Source: Pseudonocardia halophobica
GTDB taxonomy: Bacteria; Actinomycetota; Actinomycetes; Mycobacteriales; Pseudonocardiaceae
Length of the DNA stretch: 32,750 nucleotides
Assembly: GCF_027922425.1 (NCBI RefSeq)
Contig: NZ_BSFQ01000062.1
Span: 1 to 32,750, forward strand
Reading direction: 5' to 3'
Both the position numbers and the translations under genes were made by a program. The stretch's first letter is position 1. Each line of letters starts with the position of its first letter. The notes beneath the pieces were generated by a model. It was not told where the DNA came from, searched no databases, and saw only the letters and a program-made list of their open reading frames with translations. This document shows positions 14,607 to 22,140 of this stretch, piece by piece.

Positions 14607-16859
14607 ATGTCAGACCTCGAGAACGACGGCGTCCACGAGACGACCGCAGTGATCGACAACGGGAGCTTCGGCTCCCGCACCATCCGGTTCGAGACCGGGC
14701 GCCTCGCGCGCCAGGCCGCCGGATCCGTCGTCGCCTACCTGGACGACGAGACCATGCTGCTGTCCGCCACCACGGCGTCGAAGCAGCCCAAGGAGCACTT
14801 CGACTTCTTCCCCCTCACGGTGGACGTCGAGGAGCGGATGTACGCGATCGGCAAGATCCCCGGCTCGTTCTTCCGCCGCGAGGGCCGTCCCGGCACCGAC
14901 GCGATCCTGACCTGCCGCCTGATCGACCGGCCGCTGCGCCCGTCGTTCGTCGACGGCCTGCGCAACGAGATCCAGATCGTCGTCACCGTGATGTCGCTGG
15001 ACCCGCAGGACCCGTACGACGCCCTCGCGATCAATGCGGCCTCCGCCTCGACGCAGCTCGCCGGCCTGCCTTTCTCCGGCCCGATCGGCGGCGTCCGCGT
15101 CGCGCTGATCGACGGCCAGTGGATCGCGTTCCCGCAGCACGAGGACCTGCAGCGGGCCGTGTTCGACATGGTCGTCGCGGGCCGCATCGTCGGTGACGAC
15201 GTCGCGATCATGATGGTGGAGGCCGAGGCCACCACCGAGACGATCGAGCTCGTCGCCGGTGGCGCGCAGGCGCCCACCGAGGAGGTCGTGGCGCAGGGCC
15301 TGGAGGCGGCCAAGCCGTTCATCCGCAGCCTGTGCGTGGCCCAGCAGCAGCTGGCCGAGGTCGCCGCCAAGCCGACCCGCGACTACCCGACGTACCCGGC
15401 CTACCAGCCGGACGCGTTCGAGGCCGTCGAGAAGGCCGCGAGCGCCGACCTGGCCGCCGCGCTGGCGATCGGCCCGAAGCAGGAGCGCGAGGCGAAGACC
15501 GACGAGGTCAAGCTCTCGGTGCTCGAGTCCCTCGGCGGGCAGTTCGAGGGCCGCGAGAAGGAGCTCGGCGCCGCGTTCCGGTCGCTGAACAAGAAGCTCG
15601 TGCGCCAGCGGATCCTCAAGGAGAAGGTCCGCATCGACGGCCGCGGCCTGACCGACATCCGGCCGCTCTCGGCCGAGGTCGAGGTCGTCCCGCGGGCACA
15701 CGGCTCGGCACTGTTCGAGCGCGGCGAGACCCAGATCATGGGTGTCACCACGCTGAACATGCTGCGCATGGAGCAGCAGATCGACTCGCTGGGGCCGGAG
15801 ACGCACAAGCGCTACCTGCACCACTACAACTTCCCGCCGTACTCGACCGGTGAGACCGGCCGGGTGGGCTCGCCGAAGCGCCGCGAGATCGGCCACGGCG
15901 CGCTGGCCGAGCGGGCCCTGCTGCCCGTGCTGCCCACGCGCGAGGAGTTCCCCTACGCGATCCGCCAGGTGTCCGAGGCGCTCGGTTCCAACGGCTCCAC
16001 GTCGATGGGCTCGGTCTGCGCGTCCACGATGTCGCTGTTCAACGCCGGTGTGCCGCTGAAGGCCCCGGTCGCGGGGATTGCGATGGGCCTGGTGTCCGAC
16101 ACCGTCGAGGGCGCGACCCAGTACGTCGCGCTCACCGACATCCTGGGCGCCGAGGACGCGTTCGGCGACATGGACTTCAAGGTCGCCGGTACCAGCGAGT
16201 TCGTCACCGCGCTGCAGCTGGACACGAAGCTCGACGGCATCCCGTCCGAGGTCCTGGCGGCCGCGCTGAACCAGGCCAAGGACGCCCGCCTGACCATCCT
16301 CGAGGTGCTCGGCGAGGCGATCGACGGGCCGGACGAGATGAGCACCTACGCGCCGCGGGTCACCGCGATCAAGGTGCCCGTCGACAAGATCGGCGAGGTC
16401 ATCGGCCCGAAGGGCAAGATGATCAACTCGATCACGGAGAAGACCGGCGCGGACATCTCCATCGAGGACGACGGCACGATCTACGTCGGCGCGGCCGACG
16501 GCCCGTCCGCGGAGGAGGCGATCGGCATGATCAACGCCATCGCCAACCCGCAGCTGCCGAAGATCGGCGAGCGGTTCCTGGGCACGGTCGTCAAGACCGC
16601 CGCCTTCGGCGCCTTCGTCTCGCTGGTCCCGGGCAAGGACGGCCTGGTCCACATCTCGAAGCTCGGCAACGGGAAGCGGATCGGCAAGGTCGAGGACGTC
16701 GTCAAGGTCGGCGACAAGATCCGCGTCGAGGTCACCGACATCGACAACCGCGGCAAGATCAGCCTGATCCCGGTGCAGGAGGAGGTCGCGGGCGACGACA
16801 GCGCCCCGGCCGACGCGCCGGCGGAGGACAAGGCCGAGCCGGCCGAGGTCTCCAGCTGA
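14607..16859 (+). CDS. pnp: Polyribonucleotide nucleotidyltransferase (PNPase)
   Basis: PNPase degrades RNA 3' to 5' by phosphorolysis and can add 3' tails; in actinobacteria it is the main tailing enzyme. The 750-residue product contains a first RNase PH domain with FFRREGRPGTDAILTCRLID, a helical linker, a second RNase PH domain with GDMDFKVAGT (Asp521 and Asp523 in the catalytic acidic cluster), a KH domain (KIGEVIGPKGKMINSI, about 593-608) and an S1 domain (FLGTVVKTAAFGAFV ... GLVHISKL), then an acidic Ala/Glu tail. The ATG has AAGGAGAG about 10 nt upstream. Downstream an M16 peptidase gene follows after 29 nt through a very strong hairpin. Confidence 0.98.
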   Translation: MSDLENDGVHETTAVIDNGSFGSRTIRFETGRLARQAAGSVVAYLDDETMLLSATTASKQPKEHFDFFPLTVDVEERMYAIGKIPGSFFRREGRPGTDAILTCRLIDRPLRPSFVDGLRNEIQIVVTVMSLDPQDPYDALAINAASASTQLAGLPFSGPIGGVRVALIDGQWIAFPQHEDLQRAVFDMVVAGRIVGDDVAIMMVEAEATTETIELVAGGAQAPTEEVVAQGLEAAKPFIRSLCVAQQQLAEVAAKPTRDYPTYPAYQPDAFEAVEKAASADLAAALAIGPKQEREAKTDEVKLSVLESLGGQFEGREKELGAAFRSLNKKLVRQRILKEKVRIDGRGLTDIRPLSAEVEVVPRAHGSALFERGETQIMGVTTLNMLRMEQQIDSLGPETHKRYLHHYNFPPYSTGETGRVGSPKRREIGHGALAERALLPVLPTREEFPYAIRQVSEALGSNGSTSMGSVCASTMSLFNAGVPLKAPVAGIAMGLVSDTVEGATQYVALTDILGAEDAFGDMDFKVAGTSEFVTALQLDTKLDGIPSEVLAAALNQAKDARLTILEVLGEAIDGPDEMSTYAPRVTAIKVPVDKIGEVIGPKGKMINSITEKTGADISIEDDGTIYVGAADGPSAEEAIGMINAIANPQLPKIGERFLGTVVKTAAFGAFVSLVPGKDGLVHISKLGNGKRIGKVEDVVKVGDKIRVEVTDIDNRGKISLIPVQEEVAGDDSAPADAPAEDKAEPAEVSS

Positions 16860-16874
16860 CCAGCACGTCGCACC

Positions 16875-16920
16875 CGAACGCCCCCGGGGTGGCTCGCACC
16901 GAGCTGCCCGGGGGCGTTCG
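16875..16920 (+). terminator. 14-bp hairpin covering the start of the M16 peptidase gene
   Basis: CGAACGCCCCCGGG (16875-16888) is perfectly complementary to CCCGGGGGCGTTCG (16907-16920). The 18-nt loop (16889-16906) begins with the predicted GTG start of the peptidase, and the 3' arm encodes its conserved LPGGVR. It can act as a pnp terminator, as a translation block, or both. No T-tract follows. Confidence 0.6.
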
Positions 16921-18157
16921 CGTGCTCACCGAGCAGGTGCCCGGCGTGCGGTCCGTCGCGCTGGGCGTCTGGATCGCGATCGGCTCCCGGGACGAGCGCC
17001 CGGACCAGGCCGGGGCGGCCCACTACCTCGAGCACCTGCTGTTCAAGGGCACCGGGCGGCGCACCGCGCAGGGGATCGCCGAGGAGATGGACGCGGTCGG
17101 CGGCGAGCTCAACGCGTTCACCGCCAAGGAGCACACCTGCTACTACGCGCACGTCCTCGACGAGGACGTGCCGCTGGCGCTCGACGTCCTCGCGGACGTC
17201 GTGACCAACGCCGAGCTCGCGCACACGGACGTCGAGCTGGAGCGCGGGGTGGTCCTCGAGGAGATCGCCATGCGCGACGACGATCCCGAGGACCTGCTCG
17301 GCGAGCTCTTCGACGAGACGATCTTCGGCACGCACCCGCTCGGCCGCCCCGTGATCGGCTCCGAGGAGTCGATCCGCGGGATGAGCCGCGAGACGCTGCA
17401 CGACTTCTGGCGCGGCGAGTACACCACGCCGCGGATGGTCGTCGCGGCCGCGGGCAACCTCGACCACGGGCACGTCGCCGACCTGGCCGCGAAGGCGCTG
17501 GGCGACGGCCCGGAGCTCGCCCCCGTCGGTCCGCGCCCGGCCGGCGGCGGACGCCTGCCCGCCCGCAAGGCCCTCGCCCTGCGCACGGACGACTCCGAGC
17601 AGGCACACCTGCTGCTGGGCGTGCCCGGGCTGGACCGGCACGACCCGCGCCGCCCGGTCCTCGCGGTGCTCAACGCCGCGCTCGGCGGTGGATTGTCGTC
17701 GCGCCTGTTCCAGCAGGTCCGCGAGCAGCGCGGGCTGGCCTACCAGGTGTACTCGGCGCAGGCCTGCTACGCCGACGCCGGCACCTTCTCGGTCTACGCC
17801 GGGTGCGCACCGGAGCGGCTCGGGGAGGTCGTCGCGGTGGTGCGGGACGTGCTGGCCGGCGTCGCCGCCGACGGGCTCACCGAGTCCGAGGTGGTGCGGG
17901 CCAAGGGCTCGCTGCGCGGCGGCACGGTGCTGGGGCTGGAGGACACGGCGTCGCGGATGAACCGCCTCGGCCGCTCCGAGCTCGACCACGGGCGGCAGCG
18001 CAGCATCACCGAGAGCCTCGCGCGGATCGACGCCGTGACCCCGGTCCAGGTCGCCGACCTCGCCGCCGAGCTGCTGGCGCAGGACCTCACCGCCGCCGTC
18101 GTCGGCCCCTATGACGCGGTCGACGACCTCCCCGCCGCCCTCCACGACCTCGCCTGA
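16889..18157 (+). CDS. M16 family zinc metallopeptidase (PepR-like)
   Basis: A 422-residue insulinase/mitochondrial-processing-peptidase-like protein. The inverted zinc motif HYLEH (His45, Glu48, His49) is followed about 75 residues later by the third ligand in VVLEEIAMRDDDPEDL. The second, non-catalytic M16 half includes the Arg/Tyr region GLAYQVYSAQACYADAGTF. M16 peptidases cleave small peptides or processed leader sequences; the physiological substrate is unknown. The gene follows pnp as in M. tuberculosis (Rv2782c, pepR). The GTG is the only in-frame start that keeps the conserved LPGGVRVLTEQ, but it has no Shine-Dalgarno and sits in a hairpin loop. Confidence 0.93.
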   Translation: MARTELPGGVRVLTEQVPGVRSVALGVWIAIGSRDERPDQAGAAHYLEHLLFKGTGRRTAQGIAEEMDAVGGELNAFTAKEHTCYYAHVLDEDVPLALDVLADVVTNAELAHTDVELERGVVLEEIAMRDDDPEDLLGELFDETIFGTHPLGRPVIGSEESIRGMSRETLHDFWRGEYTTPRMVVAAAGNLDHGHVADLAAKALGDGPELAPVGPRPAGGGRLPARKALALRTDDSEQAHLLLGVPGLDRHDPRRPVLAVLNAALGGGLSSRLFQQVREQRGLAYQVYSAQACYADAGTFSVYAGCAPERLGEVVAVVRDVLAGVAADGLTESEVVRAKGSLRGGTVLGLEDTASRMNRLGRSELDHGRQRSITESLARIDAVTPVQVADLAAELLAQDLTAAVVGPYDAVDDLPAALHDLA

Positions 18158-18161
18158 CATC

Positions 18162-18249
18162 CCGCGAGTCGGGAGTTCCGGCCCCGCGAGTCGGGAGTTC
18201 CGGCACCGCGAGTCGGGAGTTCCGGCACCGCGAGTCGGCAGTTTCAGGC
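18162..18249. repeat. Four tandem copies of a 22-bp repeat
   Basis: Units start at 18162, 18184, 18206 and 18228. The first three differ only in the last base (consensus CCGCGAGTCGGGAGTTCCGG plus CA); the fourth is degenerate and reads CCGCGAGTCGGCA in its first half. There are no spacers, so this is not a CRISPR array. It begins 4 bp after the peptidase stop codon. Confidence 0.9.
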
Positions 18250-18315
18250 GTCCGAACTGCACATCCCCGTCGGCCGGAATGTGCGACTCGGTGACCCGGA
18301 GGTGCCGACTCGCGG
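18228..18315 (+). repeat. Inverted copy of the repeat core, possible long-range stem
   Basis: CCGCGAGTCGGCA (18228-18240) recurs as its exact reverse complement TGCCGACTCGCGG at 18303-18315, just before the DUF456 promoter. The 62-nt interval would form a large loop. It may act as a terminator or be a scar of a small mobile repeat family. Confidence 0.6.
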
Positions 18316-18326
18316 GGTGATCTCGG

Positions 18327-18332
18327 TAGGGT
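18327..18332 (+). promoter_or_regulatory. -10 box of a probable leaderless DUF456 mRNA
   Basis: TAGGGT is followed by exactly 7 nt and the GTG at 18340, the same box and spacing as at ribF. No Shine-Dalgarno is present. Confidence 0.55.
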
Positions 18333-18339
18333 CGGCGGC

Positions 18340-18816
18340 GTGGTGACGGCGCTGGTCGCGGGACTGCTGATCCTGGTCGGCCTGGTGGGGGTCGTCGTCC
18401 AGGTGCTGCCCGGGCTGATCGTGATCCTGGCCGGCGTGGCCGTGTGGGCCGTCCCGCGGGGCGACGCCCTCGGCTGGTGGGTCCTCGGTATCGCGGGCGG
18501 ACTGCTGGTCGTCGGGTCGCTGGCGAAGTTCCTGGTGCCCGGCAAGCGGCTGCGCGACGCCGGCGTCCCCGGCCGGAGCCTGCTCGCGGGCGGTGTGCTG
18601 GGGGTCGTGGGCTTCTTCGTGATCCCGGTCGTCGGGCTGTTCGTCGGCTTCGTGCTGGGCGTCTACCTCGCCGAACTCGCCCGGCTGCGCAGCTCCGCGA
18701 AGGCCTGGCCGTCGACGAAGCACGCCCTCTCGGCCGTCGGCTGGAGCATGCTCATCGAGCTCGCCGCGGGCCTGCTCATGGTCGCCGCCTGGATCACCGG
18801 CCTGGTCCTGGCCTGA
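18340..18816 (+). CDS. DUF456 membrane protein
   Basis: 158 residues of mostly hydrophobic sequence with about four transmembrane segments: an N-terminal helix after MVTALVAG, PGLIVILAGVAVWAV, the Gly-rich pair GVLGVVGFFVIPVVGLFVGFVLGVYLAEL, and a C-terminal helix. The short loop KRLRDAGVPGRSLLAGG and the GFFVIPVVGLFVGF stretch are typical of DUF456. The family has no known function. It is a single-gene unit on the forward strand that ends 8 bp before the convergent AraC gene. Confidence 0.85.
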   Translation: MVTALVAGLLILVGLVGVVVQVLPGLIVILAGVAVWAVPRGDALGWWVLGIAGGLLVVGSLAKFLVPGKRLRDAGVPGRSLLAGGVLGVVGFFVIPVVGLFVGFVLGVYLAELARLRSSAKAWPSTKHALSAVGWSMLIELAAGLLMVAAWITGLVLA

Positions 18817-18824
18817 GACCGCCG

Positions 18825-19592
18825 CTAGCGGAAGTGCGCCGCCGGGGTGTGCCCGAAGTGGCGGCGGAAGGCGTCGACGTACCCGTTGAGCGAGCCGTAG
18901 CCCACGCGTCGCGCGACCCCCGCGACCGGCAACCCGTCGGCCAGCAGGGGGAGCGACGCCCGCAGCCGCACCTGCGTGCGCCAGTCCGTGAAGGTCATCC
19001 CGGTCCCCACGGCGAACGCCCGCCGCAGTGTGCTCACGCTCGTGCCCAGCTCGACGGCCCAGTCCTCCAGCGACCGCGGGTCCGCGGGGGTCGCGGACAA
19101 CCGCGCCGCCACGGCCCGGGCGCGCCGGTCGGCGGGCAGCGGCACCGCGACGCCGGGGTCCGGCACCGCCCCGACCAGCCCGAAGAACAGGGCGCGGGCC
19201 GACTCCTCCACGGTCGACAGCTCCGGCCCGGCCAGCGCCAGCAGCAGCTCGCGCAGCAGCGGCCCGACCGGGACGACCGTCGGTTCGGTCCACTCGAGCG
19301 GGCACGTGTGCGGCCACACGTACAGGCAGTGCAACGCCGACGGCGGCCGGTTGACGAGGTCGTGCGGCAGGTGCGCCGGGAGGAACAGGGCCCGGGTCGG
19401 GGGCAGCACCCAGGTGCGGGAGCCGACCACCGCCGTCGTCAGGCCCTCGCTGACCCACGCGATCTGGTGCTGGTGGTGGCGGTGCGGCCCCCAGGCGCCG
19501 GGTTCGTCCGGCGCGAACCGGCAGATCCACATGTCGCGTTCCGCGTCGCCCTCGTGGCCCTCGTAGGGCGGTGACTCGACCGCGAGCGTCAT
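18825..19592 (-). CDS. AraC family transcriptional regulator
   Basis: 255 residues. The N-terminal half is a cupin-like sensor with the His-rich strand HRHHQHQIAWVSEG and PPTRALFLPAHLPHDL. The C-terminal half is a double helix-turn-helix: LEDWAVELGTSVSTLRRAF, then VARRVGYGSLNGYVDAFRRHFGHTP, the AraC signature. It is divergent from an iron-siderophore binding lipoprotein, with an iron-box-like site between them, so it probably regulates iron or siderophore uptake in response to a bound ligand; this is inferred from context. The ATG has CGGAG at about 8 nt. Confidence 0.9.
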   Translation of the reverse strand: MTLAVESPPYEGHEGDAERDMWICRFAPDEPGAWGPHRHHQHQIAWVSEGLTTAVVGSRTWVLPPTRALFLPAHLPHDLVNRPPSALHCLYVWPHTCPLEWTEPTVVPVGPLLRELLLALAGPELSTVEESARALFFGLVGAVPDPGVAVPLPADRRARAVAARLSATPADPRSLEDWAVELGTSVSTLRRAFAVGTGMTFTDWRTQVRLRASLPLLADGLPVAGVARRVGYGSLNGYVDAFRRHFGHTPAAHFR

Positions 19593-19644
19593 GACGGCTC
19601 CGTGGGGTGGGTTGAACGCTGAGCTGGTGTCGACCGGATCGAAC

Positions 19645-19663
19645 TGAGGTTAGCCTCACCGAC
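19645..19663. promoter_or_regulatory. IdeR/DmdR/DtxR-like iron box with back-to-back -10 boxes
   Basis: TGAGGTTAGCCTCACCGAC matches 15 of 19 positions of the DtxR-family consensus TWAGGTWAGSCTWACCTWA. The site contains TAGCCT (19651-19656) as a forward -10 and TAACCT (19647-19652) as a reverse -10, so a bound repressor would silence both the AraC and the lipoprotein gene when iron is plentiful. Confidence 0.7.
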
Positions 19664-19691
19664 GCTGATCGACGACCCCTGTGGAGACCGT

Positions 19692-20705
19692 GTGCGCCCC
19701 CGTTCCCTCCTGCTCGCCGCCGTGTTCGTGCTGGCCGCGGGCTGCTCGTCCACCCCGCCGACGTCCGCGCCGGGCGCGGCCCCGCAGGCGGCCTTCCCGG
19801 TGTCCGTCGAACACGAGTTCGGCACGACGACCGTGCCCGCGGCCCCGCAGCGGGTGGTCAGTGCCGGGTACACCGAGCAGGACACCCTGCTGGCGCTCGG
19901 TGTCACCCCTGTCGCCGTGACCGACTGGTACGGCGACCAGCCCTACGCGACCTGGCCGTGGGCGAAGGAGAAGCTGGGCTCCGCCACCCCGACCGTGCTC
20001 ACCGCGAAGGACGGTCCGGACTACGAGAAGATCGCCGCGCAACGCCCGGACCTCATCGTCGCGACCAACGCGGGCCTCGACCGGGCGCAGTACGACCGGC
20101 TCGCCGCCATCGCCCCGACGGTCGCGCAGCCGAAGGGCGGCAGCGCCTGGTTCGCGCCGTGGGACGCGCAGGCCCGCCTGATCGGGGCCGCGATCGGCAA
20201 GCCGGACGAGGCGAACGCGCTGGTCGACGGCATCAAGAAGCGGTTCGCCGACACGGCCGCCGCACACCCCGGCTTCGCCGGCACCCCCGCGATCTTCCTG
20301 CAGGCCCCGTACTACGACGGCAGCGCGATCGCCTACCAGAACGGCCTGTCGACCGCGTTCCTCACTGACCTCGGCTTCACCGTGCCCGCCGAGATCGACC
20401 GCTTCGCGCCGGAGGGCGACTCGACGCAGGCCTACATCCCGATCGAGAACCTCGGCGTGCTCAACGCCGGCAAGGTCCTGATCTGGGCGACCGAGGAGGC
20501 GTCGGCCCGGACCGAGCTCGAGGCGCAGCCGCTCTACCGGACGCTCACGCCGGTGCAGAACGGGAACCTGGTCTTCACCGACGCCACGCTGGCCGGGGCG
20601 ATCTACTTCTCCAGCCCGCTGTCGCTGCCGTACGTGCTCGACCACCTCGTCCCGCAGCTCGACGCCGCGCTGGCCGGCAACCCGGGGACCAGGCCCGCCG
20701 CCTAG
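19692..20705 (+). CDS. Iron-siderophore ABC transporter substrate-binding lipoprotein
   Basis: 337 residues with a lipoprotein signal: hydrophobic stretch then LAAGC (14-18), Cys18 being the lipidated residue. The mature part is a two-lobed FecB/BtuF-like (TroA fold) binding protein: PQRVVSAGYTEQDTLLALGV, then KIAAQRPDLIVATNAGL, and the helical backbone connecting the lobes. It should bind a ferric siderophore at the outer face of the membrane. No permease or ATPase gene is adjacent, so it would have to use a transporter encoded elsewhere. The GTG has GGAG 6 nt upstream. Its stop codon overlaps the dapB -10 box. Confidence 0.88.
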   Translation: MRPRSLLLAAVFVLAAGCSSTPPTSAPGAAPQAAFPVSVEHEFGTTTVPAAPQRVVSAGYTEQDTLLALGVTPVAVTDWYGDQPYATWPWAKEKLGSATPTVLTAKDGPDYEKIAAQRPDLIVATNAGLDRAQYDRLAAIAPTVAQPKGGSAWFAPWDAQARLIGAAIGKPDEANALVDGIKKRFADTAAAHPGFAGTPAIFLQAPYYDGSAIAYQNGLSTAFLTDLGFTVPAEIDRFAPEGDSTQAYIPIENLGVLNAGKVLIWATEEASARTELEAQPLYRTLTPVQNGNLVFTDATLAGAIYFSSPLSLPYVLDHLVPQLDAALAGNPGTRPAA

Positions 20706-20708
20706 AGT
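20703..20708 (+). promoter_or_regulatory. -10 box of a probable leaderless dapB mRNA
   Basis: TAGAGT lies 8 nt before the dapB GTG, with no Shine-Dalgarno. Its TAG is the stop codon of the preceding lipoprotein gene. Confidence 0.5.
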
Positions 20709-20716
20709 TCACGCTC

Positions 20717-21460
20717 GTGAGTGCGATCCGGGTGGCGGTGCTGGGGGCGAAGGGGCGCATGGGCTCCGAGGCGTGCGCGGCGGTGCGCGGCGCCGACGAC
20801 ATGGAGCTCGTGGCGGAGGTCGGCTCGGCCGACCCGATCTCCGCCGCGGACGGCGCCGAGGTCGTGGTCGACCTGACCCGGCCGGACGTCGTCATGGACA
20901 ACCTGGAGCACGTCCTCGACCAGGGGCAGCACGCCGTGGTCGGGGTGTCGGGGTTCGACGCCGAGCGGCTCGACACGGTCCGCGGCTGGCTCGCCGACAA
21001 GCCGGGCCAGGGCGTGCTGATCGCCCCGAACTTCGGCGTCGGGGCCGTGCTGGCCATGCACTTCGCCGCGCAGGCCGCGCGGTTCTTCGAGTCGGCCGAG
21101 ATCGTGGAGCTGCACCACGAGAAGAAGGTCGACGCCCCGTCCGGCACCGCCGCCCGCACGGCGTCGCTGGTCGCCGAGGCGCGGGCCGCCGCCGGGCTCG
21201 GCCCGGTGCCCGACGCCACCACCAGCGACCCGCTCGGCGCCCGCGGGGCGGCGGTCGACGGCGTCCACGTGCACGCCGTCCGGATGCCCGGGATGGTCGC
21301 CCACCAGGAGGTCATCCTCGGCGGCGCGGGAGAGGTGCTGACGATCCGGCACGACTCGATGAACCGGGCCTCGTTCATGCCGGGCGTGCTGATGGCGATC
21401 CGCGCGGTGCCCGGCCGCCCCGGCCTGACCTTCGGCCTGGAACCCCTCCTCGGCCTGTGA
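20717..21460 (+). CDS. dapB: 4-hydroxy-tetrahydrodipicolinate reductase
   Basis: DapB reduces the DapA product with NAD(P)H in the lysine/meso-diaminopimelate pathway. The 247-residue product has the nucleotide-binding loop GAKGRMG (10-16), VVDLTRPD, the domain linker APNFGVGAVL, and the catalytic signature ELHHEKKVDAPSGTA with the conserved His pair, Lys and the substrate-binding SGT. The C-terminal FMPGVLMAIRAV helix is usual. dapA lies about 9 kb downstream in this window rather than adjacent, as in M. tuberculosis. The gene ends inside a hairpin shared with the convergent GNAT gene. Confidence 0.96.
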   Translation: MSAIRVAVLGAKGRMGSEACAAVRGADDMELVAEVGSADPISAADGAEVVVDLTRPDVVMDNLEHVLDQGQHAVVGVSGFDAERLDTVRGWLADKPGQGVLIAPNFGVGAVLAMHFAAQAARFFESAEIVELHHEKKVDAPSGTAARTASLVAEARAAAGLGPVPDATTSDPLGARGAAVDGVHVHAVRMPGMVAHQEVILGGAGEVLTIRHDSMNRASFMPGVLMAIRAVPGRPGLTFGLEPLLGL

Positions 21461-21496
21461 GTGCCGACTGCCCCTAGAGGGTCACTCGGCACTCAC
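21457..21496. terminator. Bidirectional hairpin between dapB and the GNAT gene
   Basis: GTGAGTGCCGA (21457-21467) pairs perfectly with TCGGCACTCAC (21486-21496) over 11 bp. The dapB TGA is part of the left arm. Between the arms, CCCT and AGGG can pair further. The position between convergent genes suits a two-way terminator. The core TGCCGACT also occurs in the inverted repeat upstream of DUF456. Confidence 0.65.
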
Positions 21497-21524
21497 GACC
21501 CCGCCTGACCTGCACCGTCGCCCG

Positions 21525-22052
21525 TCAGGTCAGCTCGAGGTCCAACGGGCCGGTGTGCCGGACCTCGCGCACGGTGCCGTCGCCGGTGTCGAGTGTCCGC
21601 ACGGCGCCGTCGGCGGCCCAGCCGGCGCGGGTGTAGAAGGCGCGCGAGGCCGTGTCCGCCTCGGGCACCCACACGCGGCCCCGTTCCGAGCCGGACCGGC
21701 GCAGGGCGGCCCCGGCGACGGCGAGCAGCCGCCCGCCGTGTCCGCGCCGGCCCCACCGGGGCTCGACGAGCAGCGCGCTGATCTCCGCGATCGCCAGCCC
21801 GTCCTGCCCGGCGTAGTGCGCCGCCGCGCAGAAGCCGACCGTCCAGTCGCCCTCGAGCGCCACGAACACGTGGAACGGATCTCCGGCCGCGACCGCGTCC
21901 TGCCAGGCCCGCCGGGCGTCGTCGCTGGTCAGCCGGTCGAGCGCGGCGTCGGGGAGGATCCCGGCGTACGCCATCCGCCAGGTCCCGGCCTGGATGCGGA
22001 CGATCTCGTCGACGTCCGCGTCGACGGCGGGGCGGACCGAGGCGAGGGCCAT
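21525..22052 (-). CDS. GNAT family N-acetyltransferase
   Basis: 175 residues. It opens with VRPAVDADVDEIVRIQAGTWRMAYAGILPDAAL, the pattern of the large GNAT group with a Trp-Arg-x-Ala-Tyr-x-Gly segment, then the core strand AIAEISALLVEPRWGRRGHGGRLL, where the acetyl-CoA loop is RRGHGG, and ends with SRAFYTRAGWAADG. The acceptor is unknown. I chose the ATG at 22052 because it begins just before the conserved first strand; a TACGAA box 7 nt upstream may make it leaderless. It is convergent with dapB and divergent from the EamA gene. Confidence 0.85.
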   Translation of the reverse strand: MALASVRPAVDADVDEIVRIQAGTWRMAYAGILPDAALDRLTSDDARRAWQDAVAAGDPFHVFVALEGDWTVGFCAAAHYAGQDGLAIAEISALLVEPRWGRRGHGGRLLAVAGAALRRSGSERGRVWVPEADTASRAFYTRAGWAADGAVRTLDTGDGTVREVRHTGPLDLELT

Positions 22053-22126
22053 GCGGACATTCGTACCGGGTGCCGGGGTGACGCCGGACACCGGCCGCGG
22101 GGTTGGCCCGGCCCGGCCCGGCATGG

Positions 22127-22132
22127 CAGCGT
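22127..22132 (+). promoter_or_regulatory. Possible -10 box of the EamA gene
   Basis: CAGCGT, one base from TANNNT, lies 8 nt before the GTG at 22141; no Shine-Dalgarno. Weaker example of the leaderless layout. Confidence 0.35.
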
Positions 22133-22140
22133 GCGGGGAT

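Noticed and set aside
18162..18249. CRISPR-like array
   Set aside because: The 22-bp units are contiguous with no spacers and there are no cas genes; it is a simple tandem repeat. The same applies to the 30-bp array before RNase J.
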